A stretch of DNA of 64,000 nucleotides, taken from assembly GCA_000467715.1 (NCBI GenBank), contig AJFK01000068.1, forward strand, positions 1 to 64,000. Reading direction: 5' to 3'. Shown in pieces: positions 10,622-21,321 of this stretch. Both the position numbers and the translations under genes were made by a program. Each line of letters opens with the position of its first letter. Within the stretch, counting starts at the first letter, position 1. The notes under the pieces are model-generated. The model did not search any database and was not told where the DNA came from. It saw only the letters and a program-made list of their open reading frames with translations. This DNA is from Hysterium pulicare CBS 123377 (Eukaryota > Ascomycota > Dothideomycetes > Hysteriales > Hysteriaceae).

Positions 10622-12681
10622 TCAAGATGACTGTAGGGACACTTGCTTGACTCCGTCGCTAACCTCCTCCAAAGCGGTCTTATCTGCCGGTATCTTCCCC
10701 TTTCCACCTTTTTCATTGGCCTCGACACCGGCACCAACTTGCGACTCCGCTTTCCTCGCTTTCTTCCGTTCTTTCTCAGCCTTCTTTGCTGCTGCTTTGG
10801 CAGCTTTTTCTTCTTTGGCCTTCCGCGCTTCCTCTCCTCCGAACATCTCTCGCCACTCCGTCTCTTTCTCTGGCTTGATATTGCTAAAGAGGTAGGCTGC
10901 TTGGCCAATAATGTGGCCGGGTTCAATGCTACTTGCTTGCCAAACATCAGGGATGATAAGAAGCGGTTTGTTCAGTTGCTTGAGGATGAGATCGCAGGTA
11001 TCGGGCCTATTGGGTGGTCAGGCTTGGTGGGTTCAATGATAATACGATAGGACAACTTACATGTAGGGTTGTATCAAAGAAGCCAGCAAATGAATGTGGT
11101 TTGTCGCCATTCCCACAACAGCCGCGCACTTCTCGGGCTGCTCCGTTGCAAGCTTATTGTCGATTCGGTTATCTTGAAGAAGCTTGTTCCCAAGGTAAGA
11201 TATTTTCATGGCGGTAGAAAGTGCCGCCTTGATCTTCACTGCTTCTGCCTCTTCAATGTAGACTGCTAACGCGGCGTTAACTTCCTTTTTGTGCTCCTTG
11301 AAGTACTCCTCGGTGTACTTGTAGTCAGGGATTTTCGAGTCGTAGATCTTCGAGTTGACGAATTTGATTACTCTGTTGACGAAGTTGCCTAAGTTCTTGA
11401 GGAGCTCGTTGTTGTTTGCTGTAATGAGGCCTTCCCATTCAAACTCGCTATCTCCAGTTTCTGGCCTCCTGGATAGGAGATAATATCTCCAGACGTCTGC
11501 AGCGATTCCCGTCGCTTCTGCGTTATTACCAAACACACCTATTCCTCGCGATTTGGAGAATTTCCCATGTTCGTAGTTGAGATATTCCGTTGTGGAGAGA
11601 GTGTTCAATTGTGTCCAGACATCTTTCGTACCAAGTTGACTCGCAGGGAAGACAACAGTGTGGAATGGAACGTTGTCTTTACCCATGAATTGGTAAAGCT
11701 TGACGTGTTCTGGGTTTCTCCACCACTTCTCCCAGTCTTCGGTATAGGTAGCTGTGATTGAGACATATCCTATACAAGCATCAAACCACACATACATAAC
11801 TTTATCTTCGTAACCGTCTAGAGGTACCGCAGTTCCCCACTTCAGATCCCTCGTTATTCCTCGAGGTCTCAATCCTTCCTTTAACCAAGATTCGGTGATG
11901 TGGATGCCGTTCGATGACCACAAGCCCTCCTTTGAAGACTTTTGGGACCATTGCTCCACCGCTGATTGTAATCTATCCAAGCATAGATAGACGTGCTTGG
12001 TTTCTCGAGGTATTGGTGTCGCCCCATCCAGCTTGCATTTGGGGTTGACTAGCTCTAAAGGATCCAGCAAGTGTCCACACTTATCACACTGATCGCCTCT
12101 TGCGTCGGGATATTGACAGAGTGGGCACTCTCCTTCAACGAATCTGTCCGCTAAGAAACTCTTGTGTGTTTCGCAGTATGGCTGTGTGGTGATTTGCTCC
12201 TCTAGGTAATCGTTCTTGTAAAGCTTTGTGAAGATATCTTGGGCAATATCGGTCTGTTGTTTTGTCGGCGTTCGACCAAAATGGTCAAATGAGATATTGA
12301 ACCATTTATAGACTTCCGAGTGTAGCTTATAATACTTGTCGCATAGTTGTTGAGGCGTAATACCTTCTTCGATAGCTTTCGTTTCGGTGGCAGTACCGTA
12401 TTCGTCTGTGCCGCAAATATAGAGAGTGTTATAGCCTCGCGCGCGAGCATATCGAGCGAAAACATCAGCAGAAAGTACACCTAGATTCTCCCACGTTAGT
12501 CATGTCACGGACTATGATTGAGGTTATTCTTTCGACCGCCATTGCTCGAGAGTGGGATCTTACTTCCAACTATATTGCCCAGATGGGGAACGTTATTGAC
12601 ATATGGAAGCGCTGAAGTGATGAGGATATTCCTCTCGCCATCGACGGGCAGGATCTTCTTGGAGGGTTGCTCAGCGGCCAT
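10622..12681 (-). CDS. MES1: methionyl-tRNA synthetase, cytosolic
   Basis: Three exons (12564-12681, 11061-12480, 10622-11006) give 640 residues. Class I hallmarks are present: the HIGH-type motif as PHLGN in [13 protein letters not shown] at the N-terminus, and the KMSKS loop as [12 protein letters not shown]. The zinc-knuckle region reads CPLC then GDQCDKCG, and [14 protein letters not shown] plus the long helical anticodon-binding domain ([15 protein letters not shown]) follow. The enzyme attaches methionine to initiator and elongator tRNA-Met in the cytosol. The C-terminus lacks an EMAP-II-like domain and instead carries an Ala/Lys/Glu-rich helix (about residues 560-600), likely for RNA or partner binding. 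The frame upstream of the ATG stays open for 34 codons without another ATG (see findings). Confidence 0.93.
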
Positions 12682-13033
12682 GCTCGTGGAGCTTTGTCCG
12701 GCAGAGTTAATAGGAAGCGATTCGAGGAAAGGTTCGAGGTAAGACGCGAGGTTGAGCTTACGGAATAGGGGGTTTATACTAATTCAACTCGAGTCCGGGT
12801 GATGAATGATCTTGTAGAAGCATGCGTGGTGTTCGATGGAGTTTTATGGCAATTGTGAGTCAAAGTACACCTTGTGCCGACGTATTCTGGAGCTGAAGCT
12901 CCGAGTGCCCCTCATCGACGCCACAGTTACGTGAGCTATTGCGCCACAGCACCTTCACCACGACTTCATTCTCTCAGCGGCCTCGAACAACTCCTCATGT
13001 CAAAGACTTAGGGAATTCATCTTCACCATCGCC
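12682..13033. other. divergent promoter region
   Basis: Short region between the MetRS start and the F-box pseudogene. It includes the open but ATG-less frame that extends MetRS upstream to about 12783. Confidence 0.5.
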
Positions 13034-14464
13034 ATGACTCAACTTCTGCATCTTCCTACAGAATTACTCCTTCAAATTATTTCGCACATCACCGTGACTG
13101 AGCAAACGGCGATATTGTTGCGTCTGTGTAGGTCCTCAAAACGATTATGCGCAATTACTCAACCAACTCGTTTTCGGGAACTGAGCACTGCCCTATGCAC
13201 GAGATATCGGTATGATGTGGAGAAGCCCGCCCCTATACGCCCGTTGATATCGTTCACACGTTCTATCATTGAGCGTCCCGACCTGGCTCCAAAGGTCAAA
13301 ACACTAGACATCCAAACTTAAGGCCTTCGATCGGACCAATACGACTATGGACTTGATGAAAAGTTCTGCCTTTCAGAAGAGGATCTTGACCTTTTTATCC
13401 ATGCAACACCGGAGCATATGAAGCGTACCTCTGCTTGGCAAGAAGGGATTGAGAATGTCGAAGCTTACTTTTTTATTGAGCTTCTTATCACACACTTGCC
13501 ATGTGTTGAAGAGCTAGCCTTCATCGCGATAGGCGAAATGCCGGAGTCCATCCTGCAGCTCCCTGGGAGAACAATTGCATGTTTGTCCACCAGAATCAGC
13601 GAACCCGTCCTTTCAACGCTCAAAGTCGTAGATTTAAAGCCATGTTCATTGGAGGCAAGGCTCAGTATGGCAAACTTTGCCCTTTTTCTTACTCTGCCGA
13701 CGTTGGAAACGTTTTCCGCTTCACAATGTTATGGCGGCATTGACAGCCTCCGGGCAGGTCCCTTCAACTTCCCACCGAGGAGCTTGAACGTCAAGCATAT
13801 CACACTTGAACAGTGCTGTCTAGATGCGACCTACCTTGAGGCCCTGATGACTGCATGTGGGGGTCTGGAAACGTTCTATTACAAGGCATTTTATGACTAC
13901 TTCACAGGCCCGTCTTCTTCAAGTACCCCAGAAGATTTGTCTGCAGCTCTGCAGCATCAGAAACACTCTCTACAATCATTGAATGTTTGCTGGCATTTCA
14001 CCAACTTGGGGGACGATGACATCGACTTCGACCTACCTCTTGCTAGCAAGCGCCATATGTTTTGGTTGCACGAACTCGAAAAGGTGACGCGCATACGTGC
14101 AGAGTACTAGAGGATAGTGCAGAACTTGAACCAATTGCCAGCATTTCTAGAGGAACTCGTGCTCGTACGCTGCCGGCATCTCGAACCCGAGCAGCTTACC
14201 GAGCTTTGTGAGCTCAAACGAAGTAGACATCCATCGCTGAAAAGAGTTGACGTTCAGGTTGGTGGAATGGATGGCAAGTTGACGGAACTTGCTGCCCCCT
14301 TTGGTGGTGCATGGGAGCTGTATGAGGACGATATGGGCCGCTCGTTAGACAGAATCAGGATCCCAGACCCAGACCTTGATCTTTGTTTATCATTCAACAA
14401 AAGACTTGACGATGAGCTTTCTGATACCAGAAATACTGCATCAAGCTGTCCAACATGTTCATAA
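13034..14464 (+). pseudogene. F-box/leucine-rich-repeat-like protein, interrupted by two in-frame stops
   Basis: A single plus-strand frame runs from ATG 13034 to a stop at 14462 and would encode about 476 residues, but it is interrupted by TAA at 13319-13321 and TAG at 14108-14110. The N-terminus LLHLPTELLLQIISHI is an F-box, the Skp1-binding motif of SCF ubiquitin ligases. The rest has leucine-rich-like segments (ELAFIAIGEM, LNVKHITLEQCCL, LEELVLVRCRHLEPEQL). Both stops are one C-to-T change away from a Gln codon (CAA, CAG), and the protein sense continues smoothly across both. No GT..AG pair of plausible length removes either stop. It is therefore most simply a recently inactivated member of the large fungal F-box family. 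A shorter 95-residue product from the first part is possible. Confidence 0.8.
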
Positions 14465-15029
14465 TGTTCAACTGATCGCGGCGGTCGACGGAAGTACTAA
14501 ATTCCACGCATCACGTGATCGTCAATTTCAGCCACGACTCACCCCCGTACATTCGCCCACACCGCCCTTTGGCATAATCTTTTGCCCGACGACCTCGAAG
14601 CTTACCCTCGTTCTATTGAGGTCGTTTTCCGTCGCTGAGATTCCATTACTCTGCCATTTGGCCACTTGGCCCTCTTTTGCTCACGACCGTGTACATGGAC
14701 TTTGGCATTGATTGCAACGTTGGCACTTCCTTCGTAAATGGAAAAGCTTCTTCAACTGAATAAAGCCATGCCCAAACTGGAGGATCTCGCTACGGAAGTC
14801 AACCTTTGCAGTTGACCTGGAACGAGCAACCAGAAAGAGAGAGCGCGTCGTTGCTAGCGAATTCAGACTTATGTTCTCCGCTATTAATCATCTTCAAGCC
14901 AACGCTTTGTTGCAGGCATTGTACCGATATAATGCTTCAACCTCTTGACCTCGCGGCGGAGCTAGTCTCTCACGTTCTCTCCCAATTTGATGCGGCAATG
15001 GGGTTTTAAGGTTGTAAGGTGGTATGTTA
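14465..15029. other. intergenic, possible F-box-like scrap
   Basis: Only short frames. One starting at 14931 reads MLQPLDLAAELVSHVLSQF, loosely F-box-like, and stops at once; it may be debris of a second F-box copy. No gene is called. Confidence 0.3.
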
Positions 15030-15118
15030 AGAAACAGCTATAACTGAAAAGCCCCCCTTTCCGCAGAATAATAAGAAAAACAGCTATAATCGAAACGCCC
15101 CCCTTTTTCGCACAATAT
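15030..15118 (+). repeat. two-copy direct tandem repeat, unit about 44 bp
   Basis: Two near-identical units lie head to tail. Each has an AAACAGCTATAA core, then a GAAA(A/C)GCCCCCCTTT block, then a C-rich/GCA end with an AATA tail. The copies differ by a few substitutions and small indels. No function is evident; it marks local duplication in this accessory stretch. Confidence 0.75.
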
Positions 15119-15325
15119 AAAGAATTCCATCACTCTGAAGCAACCTTCGCCCTAGGTACCACATGCTTCCACCCTGTATCCGTCACTGATTGTGTACACA
15201 AGCTGGTCGCACGTATCCGCTTCGCCGATATATACTTCCGAGCTTTTCCTGCAGACCAATCTAGTGAAAGTTGAGTAGAACCTAAGATATCCGGAGAATC
15301 AGTACATCCTCTTCGAGGAACGCCC

Positions 15326-15690
15326 TCAATACTCCGAAGAGCACGAACTAGCCATCGCCCCGAGCTCTATCGCTTTCCTTGTGCACTCTCTTGCTTTGGC
15401 TTCCCATTTGAAATTCTTCGACTGCTTGTCCCTTCGCTGAGATGCCTTTAGCTCTTTGATGGTTGCACAAGCTTCGTTCGCGCGATCTTGATATTTCTGG
15501 GCTTGTCTCCTGTAACGTCGGGCCTCGTCCTCGCATCAGCTGTTTGATTGGTATATGTAGATGTCGAATGTTGTTTAATGTCAAGTAGGTCTTGATGTCG
15601 GGTGGTGTTTGATGACGGCCGGTGATGATTTTGGGTGTGGATGCGTGGGAGTCGAATGTTGCTGAACGGAAAAACTCTGGAGAAGCTCAT
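15326..15690 (-). CDS. candidate small coiled-coil protein, frame uncertain
   Basis: Minus-strand positions 15529-15326 encode 67 residues ending in a stop, rich in Arg, Lys, Glu, Gln and Ala with a helical pattern (ARRYRRQAQKYQDRANEA, then KWEAKARECTRKAIELGAMA). It reads like a real coiled coil. A TGA lies immediately upstream in this frame, so an intron or frameshift must join it to an upstream exon. ATG at 15690 (MSFSRVFPFSNIRLP) is in a different frame, and no convincing donor links them. It may be a broken gene. Confidence 0.3.
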
Positions 15691-18038
15691 TGATATTCTT
15701 TATACTGCTCAGTGTCTAGCATCTTACATCAAAATATGTCATATCAGTTCTCCTCTTCGGTTCAACTCATTGCACTGTGAATACATCCTTAGTATTTCCC
15801 CCATTAATTCATGAACAATGCACTCGAATTTCTTTTCATAATCACGACATACTTCGGCACCTGAAGCATCGTTGGGGTATATGGTTTAGTTTCTCCTGGG
15901 TCAGGCAGCGACAATGAAAATGCTTCAGTCGTATTTAAGGATAGGAGGAAGGAAGTAGAGACGTAGTTGTGGTCAAAAGACCCCGACCCTGGAGGATATG
16001 AAGTTCCTCAGCACCCTTGCGAGAACACGACTACCAGCTATGTCATGATGAATAAGATTTATGATTTACTACTCCGCTATGTCATATTCCTCGAAGATTT
16101 CGTTGTGGGGAGGGAAGGCTATGCAGTAAGCCTTTGCTGTTTCTCGAGCACACCGATTCATAGTTCTAGCTTCAGTAGCGATGAAATCCACATGCATTTG
16201 CCTAACAAAACATCCATTTGGTGCAGCGCGTATGCCATGAAGTTGGGACGTTGGTCGAGGAGTATTGTGAAATTGCCAACGTCGGCATGCTCGGGCTGAG
16301 GTCGCACGACAATCTGCTCCGTATCAAATAAATTCTCGCGTATCTTCGGCTAAGTAGCTCGATCTCCGTAGTTCGATCTCGGGTGTCAAGGTGTCCGTCT
16401 CGCTCGATTCGGGCCGTGACATCCTTCCCATCCAATTCCTGCTCAAAAACATTATTTGGTACGCTAAACAATCCGTAGCGTGAGAACGTACTGTGAAACG
16501 AATTGAGGCCCCAACATTGGGCCCATGAACTTCAAAATGAAATGAAGATTGTACCATGGATCCGAGCCTGACTCAAAGTTTATTCTTGTTGATTACCATA
16601 CATCGTGAAATTCGGAACGCATCGTTCGCGTCTGAGTCCGGCCGAATCTAAGGGTCATATGTTCTGAGAACTTGATAGTTTTAGTATCTCATTGGTTTAA
16701 TGATGAGAAGAGCGAGAGTGGCAATCCATAATCCTCAATGTAGCTCAGATGTCAATGGTTTATCGCTAAGAAAATTGTCAGCAGCCTCGCTTTCGTCTAC
16801 GCCAGTTCGGGCGTTCATGAACAGCACCGAAAGGAACATGTCGTCTTAAGTGAATGTGAGGAGTCTAATGGCGACTGGGATTCTGGAGGAAGTTGTTGGG
16901 TGCCTAGCCGCTCAATTCCTGAGAGTGCATTGAGAAGAAAGTGGAACCGTCATAGGAAAAAAAAAATTTGCAGCAGTAAAGAAGCCATCCTCGCCAGGCT
17001 GGTCCCAAGATGCCCGTTCCAAAGGATGCAACCACCAATTCGGCCCGCAATTGAACATGTGCCCGCGAACATCCCACATGCCCTACTCTCCACACCCCCT
17101 GCATTGATTCATCTGTGCGTGCAAGCAGTATGCAGTAGATACCTGAAAATGGATGTGCTGTATGCATGGCAATGTTGGTCCAAAACACTGGGTCTAAGAA
17201 GATCAGCTCTTCCAAACCTGCACATAGATAGCTCGAACATATTGCACGAGGCCCGAGCCCATCGTGTACCAGATATGGCCTTCAAGCTCCAATGTTTCAT
17301 GTCGAGCTCGATGCTTCTGGAACGCTATCTGAGGTGTGTCATTAGCTTAAGGTGCGGCTCAAAATGCCGCGTATCGCGAACCATTGGAACCCTCCCGAAT
17401 CGTTGGAGCCGCTAGCGCGAACCGCGCGCTGTCTTTCAATTGCTGTTGCCTGGGCTCCAACAGTTGGTACCAGCAGGAAGATCCAAGTCGGAAGGGTCAA
17501 TTCAAGCTCTGGAGAGGGTGCTCAATTCCAGATGCCCCCGTTCGCCTTCGCAATTGAAGGCAGATACCTCTTTCACGGTTCTAAGAGGCAGAGGTTTTAG
17601 TTTTAGCAGGTCCTGTATTTAATATTAGAGCTGAAGCTAAAGGTAGAGGCCTAAGGAAACAAGGCTTGCGAGGAAGCTTCTGGTCGACCTACACTCAGGG
17701 ACGTGGGCGCCCTTAGGGCCTGTTCCCATAGTTCAATCGTTCCGTGGAAAGCATCCAGACAATATACGTGCTTGTGGAGTGGGTCTTGCTTCAGGACCGT
17801 ACCAAAAGATGTACCCAGAGGCCATAAGATTTAGGAAAGCGCGTGATAGCCTTAGAAGGTATGAGCAGTATACTTCTGAAGTCCCAATATAAAAGGGGAA
17901 GCCGCACTTGGCCTACAACCCAGCATCACTCGCACTTTCTTTTGCAAGACCACAGCCCAATCCTTCATACTTCTGCAAAAGATTTTAAGCCTTCATTTAA
18001 ATCTTCCATCTCCCAAGCATCCTTTTTCTACCCTCAGT
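15691..18038. other. gene-free stretch
   Basis: About 2.3 kb with only short, compositionally random frames. One plus-strand frame at 16900-17415 runs through an A9 tract and has no motif. No transposon termini or repeats were recognised. Confidence 0.5.
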
Positions 18039-18701
18039 ATGGCTGCTCATCTGTCAAGCAATTGGAGAAGTCGTTCTGCTCCCCCGTCGACATGCTCAAA
18101 ATCGATGTCGCCCGAGTTCGATGACATCGTTGTAGGGAGAGTTTACCTCTTGCCTACAAACGTTCATGGGGCTTCAATGATTCATAGCCAGTCCTTTCGC
18201 AAAGATGGTTTTGGGCACCCCATTGTTGTACTCGCCAAGGATAGGCAGGGGGAAAATGGCAAGGGAACGATCACCTTTCTTCTCTGCACCACATTTAACA
18301 ATGCGAACTCAATTGACGACAAATGGTACCGGAACTGCCTCGAGCAGCGCCGCTGGTGGTACCAGATTGAACACCGTACCGGAGAAAAAGAGTCACATGA
18401 TGGGCTACCCCTACTGGAAGTGGAAGCAAGTTCTAACATCATGCCCAAGCGGACCTGGGTAAGGAACAACGAGGTTTGGAAGATTGAGCCGTCAAATCTC
18501 CAAGTCTTTTTCCCTGACAGAAAACCTGTGGTCTTGACACCAGCTGCGGTAAATACTTTGAAGGAAGCCTGTGGGATTCTGACGACGCCGACGCCGACGC
18601 CGACTCCTGCTCGACCAGTGGTCCAGTTTCGCAGGTCGTGGCCCGCATCAAACGGCCAGGCAAACAGCGCTTTCAGCTGGCGACAAGGCTCTTCTTTCTA
18701 A
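18039..18701 (+). CDS. unrecognised protein, single copy of a local repeated domain (family copy 1)
   Basis: An intronless frame of 220 residues starts at ATG 18039. Residues 31-165 form one copy of a domain shared with the two plus-strand genes at 21.3 and 23.7 kb: a beta-like opening VGRVYLLP, then GHPIVVLAKD, a strand ending LLCTTF, then GLPLLEVEASSNIMPKRTWVR and WKIEPSNLQVF. The C-terminal tail is a (Thr-Pro)n run encoded by GACGCC/ACGCCG repeats (18584-18606), followed by a Ser/Gln/Arg-rich end. There is no signal peptide or membrane segment, so it is probably intracellular. No known family was recognised. A CT-rich stretch precedes the ATG, as in many fungal promoters, supporting expression. 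Confidence 0.65.
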   Translation: MAAHLSSNWRSRSAPPSTCSKSMSPEFDDIVVGRVYLLPTNVHGASMIHSQSFRKDGFGHPIVVLAKDRQGENGKGTITFLLCTTFNNANSIDDKWYRNCLEQRRWWYQIEHRTGEKESHDGLPLLEVEASSNIMPKRTWVRNNEVWKIEPSNLQVFFPDRKPVVLTPAAVNTLKEACGILTTPTPTPTPARPVVQFRRSWPASNGQANSAFSWRQGSSF

Positions 18702-18759
18702 CTCGGTCCCGCACTCCGACTTCCGACAATGCCCTCATCTTTCTTCACCCCTCGCCCCA

Positions 18760-19070
18760 AAGCTTATCTCGCATCGGTCGCCACCCCCGACAGCTTCATG
18801 TTAAGTGAGCCCAAGACCAACGCCCCCAGTTTCTGGTGCTCATTGTCAGCGATCGGAACGCCGAGAACTATCGACGCACGGCCACTGACTTCTCTCCTCA
18901 CCTCTCGTCATAACACATTTCTGCATCGGACCGACACCCCCGACAGCTTTCAAGCAGCGAGCTCAAGAGCCGCCAGCACCTCTCTTCATCTCTCGTCATC
19001 AACAATATCTCGCATCGGGCCGACCCCCCCGACAGCAATTGGACAGCGAGCCAAAGAGCCGCAGAAGGAC
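18760..19070 (+). repeat. degenerate tandem repeats, three imperfect units
   Basis: A block of the type TCTCGCATCGG-(C/T)CGACCCCCGACAGC followed by a (G)AGC(G)AGCC(A)AAGAGCC-like segment recurs near 18765, 18920 and 19008, with CTCTCGTCAT between copies. The copies have drifted in sequence and spacing. They lie just downstream of family copy 1 and encode nothing recognisable. Confidence 0.5.
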
Positions 19071-19118
19071 GAGCACTGCTCTGGATTTTGGTGGTGATGA
19101 TGGGGCAAGTGGAGGACT

Positions 19119-19161
19119 ATTTCGTTTTTTTTGTTTCGTTTTGTTTCGTTTTGTTTCGTTT
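19119..19161 (+). repeat. period-10 microsatellite (TTGTTTCGTT)n
   Basis: Three perfect 10-base units preceded by a related TTTCG/T8 stretch. Simple sequence in non-coding DNA. Confidence 0.85.
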
Positions 19162-19778
19162 GTATTTGGATTGGTTGAGTATCTTGAATGGAGTTGGTGT
19201 CGCTATGACTGGGAACACCTATAGTTATGAATGTTAACGTGTTCCATGTTTCTGACAATGTGCCTTTCCTCGTCGTGATCGTGATCACTGCCTATGAAGC
19301 CCCGCTGTCTCGGGTGGCGAGGTCCCCTAGACTCCGCGCGGTCTGCTTTTCAACCCATTGATTGCAATGTATCATAGATCGTTTGAGCTCGGGGGCAAGC
19401 GTCAAGGAGGGGTCAATACCGGAGCACTATGCTGAAGGAAATTGAGGCTGTAACAGTAGTTTTTTTATAAGCAGGAAAAGGGTAAGTGGAGATTCTAGAG
19501 GTTTTCCTTGACTGTAGGATTTGGTAAGTATTCTCGCCCCCAGCCCCTTCCGGTGCAATCGGCCTACGTAGACTGTTTGGGCTCTGTAAACCTTCTCAAA
19601 GCCAGTTGCCATCTTGGAGCCAATTTAGGATGTAGCACAGTAGGCAAGCCTCGAGTGGAAGGGCTGGTAAAGGGATAGGGTCATAAATAGCGAATCTGCT
19701 TTGGCTGGCAACGAGATGTGCGTACAATATCTTGTTAGGATGAAGCGATCGGAGGGCTTCCGGCCCTTTGCGCCTCCT
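19162..19778. other. gene-free stretch
   Basis: No motif-bearing frame. A minus-strand frame near 19700 may be the tail of the neighbouring decayed coding sequence. Confidence 0.4.
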
Positions 19779-20240
19779 TCATATGCTGTCGCATACCTTT
19801 GATGTTGTTTGCCTAGCCAGTTTGTGCTCCGCCAAAGTCGTTGTAACGAAAGAGCGACCGAGCACCTTCCAAGAAGACACTGTCGCAAAAGCTTTGATTA
19901 GTATGCATGAGCGCTGAGATGACCTTTCTCTCAACCTATAGCTACTTCTCTGTGGACAATTGAGCCCATCAGCAGAAGTTCGCCACAATCGATCAAAGCA
20001 TTCAAGTTGCGCGAAGGCCATCGAAAGCCATTGGTCCCCGTCAACCTCTGTCAGTCTAGCTGAAAGCCTGGGTTGCGGCTTGTTATCAATGGCTTTAGAG
20101 CCTTTGAATAACTCGTATTCGAGTTGCAATTTTTGCCTGTAACGAGCTACAGGCATTTCGATGGAAGCGACATAACTTTCTAGGCACTCTCGGATGTTTT
20201 CTAGAGTAGTATCTTGATCCATCCGGTTTAAGCTTTGCAT
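19779..20240 (-). CDS. candidate hypothetical protein, possibly decayed
   Basis: ATG at 20240 opens a frame whose first 90 residues look like genuine protein (acidic/helical: LENIRECLESYVASIEM, RYRQKLQLEYELFKGSKAI, FAQLECFDRLW). After that the composition turns random. Coding-like sense resumes in another frame about 80 nt later (FLEGARSLFRYNDFGG), suggesting an intron or a frameshift. No family was recognised. It lies between members of the local domain family but shares no motif with them. Confidence 0.3.
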   Translation of the reverse strand: MQSLNRMDQDTTLENIRECLESYVASIEMPVARYRQKLQLEYELFKGSKAIDNKPQPRLSARLTEVDGDQWLSMAFAQLECFDRLWRTSADGLNCPQRSSYRLRERSSQRSCILIKAFATVSSWKVLGRSFVTTTLAEHKLARQTTSKVCDSI

Positions 20241-20659
20241 ATTTCACCGCAGCCACCGGGGAAATGGATGCTCATGTCTTCATGAAGCTGGTTGCAGGCT
20301 GAACGGTACAGGGTGCTCCAAATCATTGTGAAAGAACGATTTAGATCGCATGGAAATTCTTGATGTTCATCCCATAGCAAGAAGCTCCTAGAAGGGTCCA
20401 GATGAAGACCTCATTCCAAGCATCAACATCGCAGATAATTCTAGAGGTGGACCAGCGAACCGATACAGCAGCAAACCGGTAGGCTATCATCACAGCCTTC
20501 CTCCAGCTCTCCAGGAGAGTAGAATCGTTTCACTCTCTCGTTCTGGTGTGGAAATCACGAGCAATAGTCCCCAAGTTTCGTACCAATATGCCGAGGAGCA
20601 GTAGGACGAAATAAAGGGCCAAGGGTGACTTAAGGATAGGCTAAGTGGCCATGCTACTT

Positions 20660-21277
20660 TCAGCAAGACGGCACGCTCAATATGGCCGTTCGCAAAGGGA
20701 CAAGCCTCAGCGAAGGACGAGCACTGGCAAGTATACGAGTCGTAGATTCTGTGACAGGATTGTCGAAGCTAACGGTGAAGGTTAGCGTAAGACTCCGTCG
20801 GGATCCAGACGGTTTTGATGCCTTGGTGCTTGGTGATGATACAGGTTCCCCAAGGGACAGAAGTAGTGACTCCACGTTGAACCGAACATTCACGCAAAAC
20901 TTCTCCACCTTCGGCCATTTCACGTGCCAGCGGCGTTTGATGGATCCTATGACCGGATTCACTCGAGCAGGTATCCCCTCACGTCCGAGTAAAATGTACC
21001 GACGCGTCTGTTCCCAAATACATCTGTATTTCGAACCACAACCACCCGAATACCTCCTTTTCAAAGAACAACCAATCTTTCATGTGTAGGCTCTCCTTTC
21101 ATAGAGTACGAACCTAGGTTGACAAAGGATTAGATCTTTTCTGCATCTGTCCACGTACTCTGGAATTCTGAGGTCGATAGGCTCCATTTGGTTTCGGTCA
21201 TTAAACAGTAAGTCGCACCTCAGTTTGTAACGCGGTTGATTGATGCTCACGTCGTGGCCAGAAGCGTTTCCTGACAA
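20660..21277 (-). pseudogene. decayed minus-strand coding remnant, unrecognised
   Basis: Protein-like segments occur in two frames. One reads RYKLRCDLLFNDRNQMEPID from about 21240 and resumes lower down as RRWHVKWPKVEKFCVNVRF. The other frame in between gives MKDWLFFEKEVFGWLWFEIQ near 21080. The switches and stops suggest at least two disruptions unless unseen introns explain them. No family was recognised. Confidence 0.3.
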
Positions 21278-21321
21278 GACCTTGAACCGCTTGGTGTTGT
21301 TGTACCGCCTCGAGTAACGCC

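Noticed and set aside
10643-11050. Plus-strand frame rich in Phe/Leu opposite the C-terminus of MetRS
   Set aside because: It is the mirror of the Lys/Glu/Ala-rich helix of MetRS (AAG/GAG codons read backwards as Phe/Leu codons).
16900-17415. 171-codon plus-strand frame
   Set aside because: Runs through an A9 tract, has random composition and no domain, and overlaps equally long frames on the other strand.
20682-21089. 135-codon plus-strand frame opposite the decayed minus-strand sequence
   Set aside because: Protein-like segments are on the minus strand; the plus frame has no recognisable pattern.
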